This document shows, piece by piece, positions 5,078 through 10,519 of a stretch of 10,519 nucleotides of DNA (its first letter is position 1; each line of letters opens with the position of its first letter). This DNA is from Parachlamydiaceae bacterium (GTDB lineage Bacteria > Chlamydiota > Chlamydiia > Chlamydiales > Parachlamydiaceae), in assembly GCA_003164155.1 (NCBI GenBank), contig PLSG01000156.1, positions 1-10,519 on the forward strand, in the 5' to 3' direction. A model generated the notes under the pieces. That model was not told the origin of the DNA. It did not search any database and was given only the letters and a program-made list of their open reading frames with translations. The translations under genes and the position numbers were made by a program.

Positions 5078-6313
5078 ATGGCACCTCTACTTAGTGAACT
5101 TCCTGGCTGGAGATTAGATCCCAATGCGACTGGTTCGAACACAAACCGAAGCTATATACACAATATCTCAGTCGCCTGGATCAAAATGATCAGCGCTATG
5201 GCCCTAAACTTGTTGAGAATCATACGCATAGATCAAGAACAGACGCCTCCATTGATCCGCGGGGCGGGCAATCAAATACTGGGGACTCAGGAAACGTGGA
5301 AAGATTGGTACCTAGGAAGGCAAATCAGGCAATTAAATGGCACGTCCCCAAATCTTCCGCCTACGCCGCACAAGGTGCCGCGTCCATACACCAAGCCTAA
5401 CAACCCGCCCTCCGTTCCAAAAACGCCATCTGTTCCTTTGTTAAAGCCAGCGACAAAGCCCACGACTCTCACAAAGTGTCAAGCTCATGAAAACAATGTA
5501 AACGCTTTGCATTCACAATATCAGGCAAATCTCCAAACGCCGGAGCTCCTTAGCTCTCTTAGAAAAGAGGTGGAAGGATTGCTCGCAAGTGGGGGGGGAG
5601 AGGATGACGAGGTAGATGACCTAATTTCTCGTACTTGTGACAAAGCCGAAAGCATGATCAAAAAAATGGAGCGGCAGCAAAATGTTACTTCAGCCCGAAT
5701 ATCTGGGAAATTGTTTGGTCCTATAGGCGAAAAGGGACTGGCCACCGAAATTACCACGCTGAGAGCTTGGGGCGGACCAACCAACGGCAGTATGTCACAA
5801 GTTGAAATCGATAAAACTAAGGAAGATTGGTTTTTTGACATATGCCAAAGACAATTTGCCATCATAGATGTTGAAGGCGTGGGCGATTGCGGTCTGCGCG
5901 CTTTTTATAACATCCCCTTTGGTAACCTGGATGGAATTAATAGCAGACGGGAAAAAATGCTTCCCAAGTTGAAGGAAATCTACAACCGAGCTGATTCCAA
6001 TACTCAGATGGCTATGGTAGACGATAGCCCAAATTTTTCCGCTTACCTCGCGAAAATGAGCAAACAAGGCACGCACCTCGGACAGCTTGAATTTATGGCT
6101 TTATCCCAACTGGAATATAAGACCGTACGCATTTTTGATTACGGTTCATCCCGCATAGATGAGACCACAGGGATGTTAACAGCGCCCAGTTACAAATGCT
6201 TTGCACCAGAGTTCAATTCTGCTAAAGGCGAACCAGAAGTTATTAATATTCTTTTCAACCCGGTCCAAAGGCATTACATGCGCATGAATCTCGAACCGAG
6301 AGTTGTAGCTTAA
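5078..6313 (+). CDS. OTU-like cysteine protease, probable secreted deubiquitinase
   Basis: This 411-residue protein has a C-terminal OTU-type protease domain at about 255-411. The nucleophile motif is DVEGVGDCGLRAF, with Asp264 and probable catalytic Cys271. The middle has the family's LGQLEFMALSQLEYKTVRIFD segment (equivalent to the usual W-G-x-x-E-L-x-A-L block). The probable catalytic histidine is His399 in RHYMRM, after the strand INILFNP. OTU proteases cleave ubiquitin chains. Bacteria have no ubiquitin, so the target would be in the host, as with ChlaOTU of Chlamydia caviae. Residues about 95-130 are rich in Pro and Lys (a flexible linker), and about 150-230 looks helical. ATG 5078 is chosen for AAAGGA at 5065-5070. 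ATG 5030 is in frame but lacks a Shine-Dalgarno. The substrate, linkage preference and secretion route are inferred. Confidence 0.8.
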   Translation: MAPLLSELPGWRLDPNATGSNTNRSYIHNISVAWIKMISAMALNLLRIIRIDQEQTPPLIRGAGNQILGTQETWKDWYLGRQIRQLNGTSPNLPPTPHKVPRPYTKPNNPPSVPKTPSVPLLKPATKPTTLTKCQAHENNVNALHSQYQANLQTPELLSSLRKEVEGLLASGGGEDDEVDDLISRTCDKAESMIKKMERQQNVTSARISGKLFGPIGEKGLATEITTLRAWGGPTNGSMSQVEIDKTKEDWFFDICQRQFAIIDVEGVGDCGLRAFYNIPFGNLDGINSRREKMLPKLKEIYNRADSNTQMAMVDDSPNFSAYLAKMSKQGTHLGQLEFMALSQLEYKTVRIFDYGSSRIDETTGMLTAPSYKCFAPEFNSAKGEPEVINILFNPVQRHYMRMNLEPRVVA

Positions 6314-6337
6314 TCCCCCTAAAAGCCCCAACTTCAT

Positions 6338-6379
6338 AATGTGCAGCCTCCGTAGATCCTCTGCGAGAGTCTGCACATT
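6338..6379 (+). terminator. Hairpin after the OTU gene
   Basis: AATGTGCAG at 6338-6346 pairs perfectly with CTGCACATT at 6371-6379 across a 24-base loop. It begins 24 bases after the stop codon. TTCC follows, not a long T-run, so intrinsic termination would be weak. Confidence 0.45.
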
Positions 6380-6404
6380 TCCATTTAACCCATAATCACC
6401 TACC

Positions 6405-6444
6405 TTGAATTTCCTACTCTTATTTTGAATTTACTACTCTTATT
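6405..6444 (+). promoter_or_regulatory. Tandem 20-bp direct repeat upstream of the 6491 gene
   Basis: Two head-to-tail copies of a 20-base unit beginning TTGAATTT and ending CTACTCTTATT (6405-6424 and 6425-6444) differ at one position. They lie 47 bases before the next ATG, where a promoter or regulator site would be expected. Two turns of about 10 bp place the copies on the same face of the helix. Whether a protein binds them is unknown. Confidence 0.4.
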
Positions 6445-6490
6445 TTGCAAAAATCGCTAACATGCACATTTTTAACTTAGGAGATTAAAA

Positions 6491-7570
6491 ATGTCGCTAA
6501 AGATGAAAGACTTAGCTATCCAATGCCTCCCTATTCTGCTGATTTTTCAGTGCGCCCTGTGGGGTGACTGGAACGCCGATTTCGATCAGCAAACAAATGA
6601 ACTTATCCAAGAGCTGCCCCAGTTTCAAGATCCCAGTTACTTTAGCATGCGCAACCGCTTCATCCAGACCAGAGAAAAGTTATTCACCCATTCCCTTTTA
6701 AGCATAAAAGATAAAATCTCTGCCTCCACTGAGGAAGATAAATTCTTAAAGATCATCGAAGACTTGGACCTCATCTTAAAAAAACGCAAAGCAAATAACA
6801 TCAATGACCTATTCGCTTGGGAACTGGCTTTTCTTTTAGGCTCAGCCGATTACGTGGTGCCGGCCTTCCCCGTAGAGATGGGGGGCAAAAAAATTATCGT
6901 CCAGCATCTTGAGCCCTTTATTTATGGGGTCGAGTCACACAAAAATCCCAAAAGAGGTCACCTCAAGAAAGTTACTAAAACCGTCTCTTTGGAAGCATAT
7001 TGGAAAGCCCACCTGCACGCATATATTTTGGGGCAAACCAATCTGCTGGCTAGAAACGTAGGAGTAAATAAAACTGGCCTCATTCGCTTTTTCGACAATG
7101 AGGATTGCCTGATATACAACAATACCGTCGTTAACATCGAGAACAGCGTTAAAATGGGTTATATATGCCAATCCTTTGATTGGCCTCAATTTTGCGCTCC
7201 CCTAGACAAGCAAACCGCCAAAAAGATCGTGGCATTCATTCAGAATTTGAGCGACTTTGAACATAAAATGCGCATCTACGCCAACTGCCGGCAGATAAAA
7301 TTTTCTGAGAGAGGTCTAAGATTGCGCCTAGAAAAAACCAGGGATTTTTCTGTGAAGGCCGGCGTCTCCTTTCGCGATTTTTTTGGATCACTTCATCCGC
7401 GCCTAGATCCCGGCTTGGAACAGTTGCGGCATATAGTCCAAGGCATTTTTAAGACAGAGGTAGGCTATGGAACGACTTTGTTTTTCATGCAGCGATGGAT
7501 ACGTTCCCATCCCCTATCATCTGAAGAAATTGAACAGATCCAAGCCTGGATAGCCACTTATGTGGAGTAA
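6491..7570 (+). CDS. Hypothetical secreted protein with faint kinase-like motifs
   Basis: The product has 359 residues and starts with a probable signal peptide or membrane anchor (MSLKMKDLAIQCLPILLIFQ). I cannot assign it to a family with confidence. Its middle has an order that recalls a protein/small-molecule kinase C-lobe: PAFPVEMGGKKIIVQHLEPF (124-143) like a hinge, LGQTNLLARNVG with Asn184 and Asn189 like a catalytic loop, then IRFFDNEDC with Asp202 like a metal-binding Asp. If that reading is right, Asn184 stands where the catalytic Asp would be, suggesting a pseudokinase or a different activity. The C-terminal third is Lys/Arg-rich and helical. AGGAG at 6479-6483, seven bases before the ATG, fixes the start. 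A hairpin begins three bases after the stop codon (7573-7620). The gene appears intact and to be transcribed alone. The kinase reading is tentative. Confidence 0.65.
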   Translation: MSLKMKDLAIQCLPILLIFQCALWGDWNADFDQQTNELIQELPQFQDPSYFSMRNRFIQTREKLFTHSLLSIKDKISASTEEDKFLKIIEDLDLILKKRKANNINDLFAWELAFLLGSADYVVPAFPVEMGGKKIIVQHLEPFIYGVESHKNPKRGHLKKVTKTVSLEAYWKAHLHAYILGQTNLLARNVGVNKTGLIRFFDNEDCLIYNNTVVNIENSVKMGYICQSFDWPQFCAPLDKQTAKKIVAFIQNLSDFEHKMRIYANCRQIKFSERGLRLRLEKTRDFSVKAGVSFRDFFGSLHPRLDPGLEQLRHIVQGIFKTEVGYGTTLFFMQRWIRSHPLSSEEIEQIQAWIATYVE

Positions 7571-7572
7571 AC

Positions 7573-7620
7573 GTAACTGGTCAATCCCTCGGGGGAACCG
7601 AGGGGAATCTGACCAGTTGC
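7573..7620. terminator. GC-rich hairpin of the dispersed family, copy 2
   Basis: GTAACTGGTCA pairs with TGACCAGTTGC (one wobble), and the inner CCCTCGG pairs with CCGAGGG around a GGGAA loop. A small internal loop separates the two stems. It starts three bases after the stop codon of the 6491 gene and is the best placed of the three to act in termination or mRNA stability. No T-run follows. Confidence 0.65.
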
Positions 7621-7684
7621 GCTAAATACATCTATTTGACACTAACTTAATAACCGATTATATAGTAAACAGGCAGAGGTAAAT

Positions 7685-7721
7685 GGTCATATCCTCCCGG
7701 AGGAACCGGGAGGATATGACC
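7685..7721. repeat. Perfect 16-bp-stem hairpin of the dispersed family, copy 3
   Basis: GGTCATATCCTCCCGG (7685-7700) pairs without mismatch with 7706-7721 around the loop AGGAA. It shares the loop region CGGAGGAACCG with the other two family members. It lies 64 bases after copy 2, away from any stop codon, so at least this copy is not simply the terminator of a gene. Confidence 0.8.
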
Positions 7722-7752
7722 TAAAATTTCCTATGCGCGCCCGTTCTACTTC

Positions 7753-8033
7753 ATTCACCCCCGAATGGGGGTGTGGGCATGTAGCCCAGGGCAAGCGCTA
7801 GCGCAGCCCTGGGTAGGCAATGATGGATATTGCACCCCTGAAAGCGGTGCGGGCTGCATTTAAAGAACGTTGATGAAGTGATATATGGGTGTAGATTGCA
7901 GATGTAGCAATAACAATGCTTATTATAACACAGCCCGCACCCCTTTCAGGGGTGCAATATTCATCATTGCCTTCCCAGGGCTGCGCTTCGCTTGCCCTGG
8001 GCTACATGCCCCCACCCCCATTCGGGGGTGAAT
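7753..8033. repeat. Composite inverted-repeat element (REP/BIME- or MITE-like), about 281 bp
   Basis: The left arm 7753-7856 and right arm 7931-8033 are reverse complements over 104/103 bases with about five mismatches and one single-base indel. A 74-base AT-rich spacer (7857-7930) separates them. Each arm contains smaller palindromes: CACCCCC-GAAT-GGGGGTG, CCCAGGGC...GCCCTGGG enclosing GCGCTAGCGC in the left arm, and GCACCCC...-GGTGC. No transposase gene or coding frame is present in it, so any mobility would need enzymes from elsewhere. Similar GC-rich palindromic intergenic repeats are common in several bacterial phyla, often linked to IS200/IS605-type RAYT transposases. That link is general knowledge and not shown here. 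Confidence 0.85.
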
Positions 8034-8131
8034 GCAAAAGGTATGAGTAGTGGTAAGGGCATCGCCCTAGTACACTGTCAAGGTACTTGTTTCCTCTTGG
8101 ATGATCTAATCAGTCATAAGGAGTGGTTTTT

Positions 8132-9202
8132 ATGGCATACCGCATTGGGCTCATTTTAGCGTTGGGAATAGTGCTCTTGTTTGGCATACGGGAAATGGCC
8201 TATGTCACTCCCGAAAAGCTCAGCCCGGAGCCCGTAGTAGAAAGCTACCAGCCACCCCTTGGCTTACCTCCCATTCCCTGGCCCAAAGACAATGCCTACT
8301 CCCCACAGAAAGCCGAGCTGGGACGTCTCTTGTATTTCGACAAAAGACTATCTGCCGATCAGACGATCTCTTGCGCCAGCTGCCATAACATGCGCTGCGG
8401 CTATAGCGATTGCCGGACCCTCGCCGTAGGCATCGAGGGAGCAAAAGGCACGCGCCACAGTCCAACTATCATAAATGCGGCCTATTCGAAGCTTCTTTTC
8501 TGGGACGGGCGTGCGGCTTCCTTAGAGGAGCAGTGCAAGGGTCCTATTGCCAATCCGCATGAAATGGCCAACGAAAAAAATGTGCATGCGGCGCATATGC
8601 GCTGTGAAACTCAAGTCAGAAATATCCCAGGGTACCGCAAGCTCTTTAGCGATGTCTTTGGCCATACAGAAATCACCATTGAAGACATAGCCAAAGCCAT
8701 TGCCACCTTTGAGCGCACCGTGCTTTCTGGCAATTCCCCTTATGATCGCTATCAAGCCGGGGGAGCCAAACGCTCGCTGCTGACCAAGGAAGAGTTCCAT
8801 GGCCAACAAATTTTCTTTATGTCGGGTTGCGCAGACTGCCATTCTGCCCCCAATTTTTCCGATGATAAATTTTACAATATAGGCATCGGGATGGATTTAC
8901 CCAATCCCGACACAGGGCGCTTTGCCATTACCAACCAAGCTAGCGATTGGGGAGCTTTTAAAGTACCTACTCTGCGCGAAGTGACGCATACTGGCCCCTA
9001 TATGCATGACGGCAGCATCAAAACGCTAGAAGAAGTAATTGAATACTACGATAAGGGGGGCAATCCCAACAAAAACCTCCACCCCTTGATCCACCCTCTA
9101 TATCTCACGGCAAGCGATAAGCTGGATTTGATTGCCTTTTTAAAAACTCTGAATGGCGAAGGATGGCAGCATTTCCAAGAGCCGGCGCAGTTTCCCCAAT
9201 AA
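8132..9202 (+). CDS. Di-heme cytochrome c peroxidase / MauG family protein
   Basis: This 356-residue envelope protein is of usual length for the bacterial di-heme cytochrome c peroxidase/MauG family. Classic members reduce hydrogen peroxide with electrons from cytochrome c, while MauG types oxidise other proteins. An N-terminal hydrophobic segment (about 4-21) exports or anchors it to the periplasmic side. The two c-type heme motifs are CASCH (81-85) and CADCH (233-237). FWDGRAASLEEQ with Trp124, NPHEM, and FKVPTLREVTHTGPYMHDGS are family hallmarks. Near the end, VIEYYDKGG has Tyr305/306 where classic peroxidases carry a Met heme ligand and MauG a Tyr, so a MauG-like chemistry is possible. 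This placement is from memory of the family. Extra Cys89 and Cys94 follow the first heme site. TAAGGAGT (8117-8124) supports ATG 8132. The upstream GTG at 8123 lies inside that site. Heme attachment would need a cytochrome c maturation system, not seen here. Confidence 0.9.
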   Translation: MAYRIGLILALGIVLLFGIREMAYVTPEKLSPEPVVESYQPPLGLPPIPWPKDNAYSPQKAELGRLLYFDKRLSADQTISCASCHNMRCGYSDCRTLAVGIEGAKGTRHSPTIINAAYSKLLFWDGRAASLEEQCKGPIANPHEMANEKNVHAAHMRCETQVRNIPGYRKLFSDVFGHTEITIEDIAKAIATFERTVLSGNSPYDRYQAGGAKRSLLTKEEFHGQQIFFMSGCADCHSAPNFSDDKFYNIGIGMDLPNPDTGRFAITNQASDWGAFKVPTLREVTHTGPYMHDGSIKTLEEVIEYYDKGGNPNKNLHPLIHPLYLTASDKLDLIAFLKTLNGEGWQHFQEPAQFPQ

Positions 9203-9251
9203 GGCCAAAGATTAATTGTGCATAATGCCTGTGCAACTTTTCCCAAGAGCC

Positions 9252-10067
9252 TTAGAACTTCCGCAGGACAGCCACGCCAATGTCGTTATTGTCAAAGTCG
9301 TCGAAGACGTTGAGGCCGGCCGGAGCAAAGCCCCCAACAACTAGATGATATCTTTCTATCTTCTCTTGACAGCGCGTATAGGTCGTGGGACTATTGCTAA
9401 ATAAGCGTGTTTTAGAATCAGCGTGAGAGCTAAAATATTGTACTAAAATACAAGCGGCGGCTTCTAATGTCCCAGGTACTTCATAAGCGGCTAGAGCTTT
9501 TGTAGCAAGTTCTGTAACCATGGCTTGTTGGTCAGCATAACTTTTGTTTCTGCTTTCTGAGAGAACGTCTTTTGTCATAAGCACCCAATATGATCTCTCA
9601 ATTGGCCTATTTCCTTGTAAAGCAACCATCGAATCGCAAATGTATCCATAACCCCCAGCATTTGCTGGGAAATAGCGCATTGCAATCTCTCCTAGACTTC
9701 TTAAGGTGAGAGGCTTCTTGTCCACTGTTGCCGGGATATAGACGAGCATGTGCGTCTCATGCACATTTTTTCCGGGAAAAGCAGAACATGCGCTTTGCCA
9801 TATATTTTCAATGTTAAGAGGGAGGGCGGGTACCGGTCCAACTTTTCCACAAAGAGTTTCCCATTCTCTAGCGCCAAAAATACTGCCATTGTTCACTTTC
9901 AGGTAACTTACAATCACTTCCACAAGAGGAGGTAAAAGACCAATGGGTTTTGACTCCCTTGGGCCTATGGCTGCCTCAACAGCGGAACATATAGGTCTTG
10001 AATCTAATGTCCATTCTGCACGCATGTGTGCCGTTGATGGGGCAATAGTTGTTGATGGAGAAGTCAT
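9252..10067 (-). CDS. Chlamydial paralogue-family protein with F-box-like N-terminal segment
   Basis: The 271-residue product is convergent with the cytochrome gene (49 bases between stops). It resembles a multi-copy family I know from amoeba-associated chlamydiae, with blocks FGAREWETLCGKVG (64-77), PLTLRSLGEIA (119-129), YWVLMTKDVL then SRNKSYADQQ (160-181), TRCQEK (231-236) and a C-terminal VVGGFAPAGLNVFDD...DNNDIGVAVLRKF. No biochemical function is established that I know of. Residues 44-56 (LLPPLVEVIVSYL) look like the first helix of an F-box, which would recruit a host SCF ubiquitin ligase. That is a weak, short match. The N-terminus is Ser/Thr-rich (MTSPSTTIAPSTAH), compatible with type III secretion. 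AAGGGA lies upstream of the ATG on the minus strand. The frame is intact to the C-terminal KF. A host-directed effector is a reasonable guess, not shown. Confidence 0.65.
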   Translation of the reverse strand: MTSPSTTIAPSTAHMRAEWTLDSRPICSAVEAAIGPRESKPIGLLPPLVEVIVSYLKVNNGSIFGAREWETLCGKVGPVPALPLNIENIWQSACSAFPGKNVHETHMLVYIPATVDKKPLTLRSLGEIAMRYFPANAGGYGYICDSMVALQGNRPIERSYWVLMTKDVLSESRNKSYADQQAMVTELATKALAAYEVPGTLEAAACILVQYFSSHADSKTRLFSNSPTTYTRCQEKIERYHLVVGGFAPAGLNVFDDFDNNDIGVAVLRKF

Positions 10068-10197
10068 GAAATTTTCCCTTTTCTATTTTTTATTAAGTGC
10101 ACCTTAAACAATAAAATTAGAAAAAATCAAGTGAAACCGCAATAGTGTGGACGCAGTGTAGGCGTAATATATTTCCAATTTTGCATGACAGTTAATT

Positions 10198-10211
10198 TTC
10201 TACATGTAGAA
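10198..10211. promoter_or_regulatory. Perfect 14-bp palindrome upstream of the minus-strand gene
   Basis: TTCTACATGTAGAA reads the same on both strands and sits in AT-rich DNA 131 bases upstream of the start at 10067. Dyads like this often bind dimeric regulators, but a 14-base palindrome can arise by chance and no promoter boxes were clear nearby. Confidence 0.25.
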
Positions 10212-10403
10212 TGAAATAAAATAAATACATTTTATGGTTTTGCATTTCTAGTTGCGGTGGGCCAGGGCAATTAATTTACTTGATGGATAAGGAGTCACTG
10301 ATAGATTGCGAGTAATCTTCACTAGGTAACTGATATGATGTCTTTAACGGATATTAAGCACACCAAACCTTACCAGCTTAGCGTGTTTTATAATCCGAAT
10401 TCT

Positions 10404-10479
10404 GAGTGACCCCAGCAACATTTCTAAGTAAAGGGACGCCGCCAAAATTTCCGCTTGCTAATTTTGATTTGGGTCACTC
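10404..10479. repeat. Inverted repeat near the right edge, possible end of an element
   Basis: GAGTGACCC at 10404-10412 and GGGTCACTC at 10471-10479 are perfect 9-base complements 58 bases apart. Inside, CAAAAT and ATTTTG form a second complementary pair (about 10443-10465). This may be a small palindromic repeat or a remnant of an insertion element. The window ends too soon to tell. Confidence 0.4.
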
Positions 10480-10519
10480 CAATTGACGCCCAAAAACCCT
10501 TCCTCAGCCTGAAGGGCTG

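Larger units (their letters stand above)
7571..8131. other. Structured non-coding region
   Basis: Almost all of the 561 bases between genes is accounted for by two family hairpins (7573-7620, 7685-7721) and the long inverted-repeat element (7753-8033). The remaining 98 bases carry the ribosome-binding site TAAGGAGT of the cytochrome gene. No promoter stands out. No protein-coding frame is supported. Confidence 0.6.
10068..10519. other. Non-coding region at the right edge
   Basis: These 452 bases hold the AT-rich upstream region of the minus-strand gene (10068-10240, with the 14-bp palindrome) and then a more mixed stretch with the inverted repeat at 10404-10479. The only ORFs are very short. 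No RNA gene is recognised. Confidence 0.45.

Noticed and set aside
9203..9251. Possible bidirectional terminator between convergent genes
   Set aside because: TTGTGCA and TGTGCAA look similar but are not complementary. Only a tiny GCATAATGC dyad exists, so no terminator is called.
10335..10409. 24-residue ORF (MMSLTDIKHTKPYQLSVFYNPNSE)
   Set aside because: It is too short, has only a weak AGG-like site before it, and ends inside an inverted repeat. No similarity was recognised.

Overview
The window looks like a chromosome segment of an environmental chlamydia (order Parachlamydiales or close relatives). The case rests on three things. rpsU is followed directly by dnaJ, the chlamydial order, and both proteins read like their chlamydial counterparts. 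There is an OTU-type cysteine protease, a family used by several chlamydiae as ubiquitin-directed effectors. The 271-residue protein at the right end resembles a lineage-specific paralogue family I associate with amoeba-associated chlamydiae. No phage, plasmid, transposase, rRNA, tRNA or CRISPR locus is visible. The genus cannot be fixed from this sequence alone.

Layout. Bases 1-319 are non-coding, with a dispersed repeat, a (CCCTA)n tract able to form a G-quadruplex on the minus strand, and a likely rpsU promoter and leader. Housekeeping genes follow on the plus strand: rpsU (320-499), dnaJ (694-1857) and a guanine deaminase-like enzyme (1958-2443). From 2771 the content becomes accessory: a secreted or outer-membrane protein built of 15-residue repeats (2771-3703), an unrecognised helical protein (4017-4838), an OTU-like protease (5078-6313), an unrecognised secreted protein with faint kinase-like motifs (6491-7570), a di-heme cytochrome c peroxidase/MauG family protein (8132-9202) and, on the minus strand, the paralogue-family protein (9252-10067).

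The intergenic DNA is unusually structured. The first six sizeable genes (dnaJ to the secreted protein ending at 7570) each have an inverted repeat starting within about 35 bases of the stop codon, and none has a T-tract. Three GC-rich hairpins (4857-4913, 7573-7620, 7685-7721) form one family with compensatory arm changes. A roughly 280-bp element (7753-8033) consists of two 104/103-nt inverted arms, each carrying smaller palindromes. Part of its left flank recurs downstream of dnaJ. A degenerate repeat rich in TTTGCG/TTTGTG is present at 22-85 and 2536-2599.

The housekeeping genes serve translation, protein folding and purine salvage. The accessory genes are each preceded by their own Shine-Dalgarno and separated by structured gaps, so they look like single transcription units. 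Several plausibly act at or beyond the cell envelope, but no pathway joins them. I see no new multi-gene system. The most notable items are the OTU protease, the near-identical 135-bp coding repeats, the covarying hairpin family and the long inverted-repeat element.
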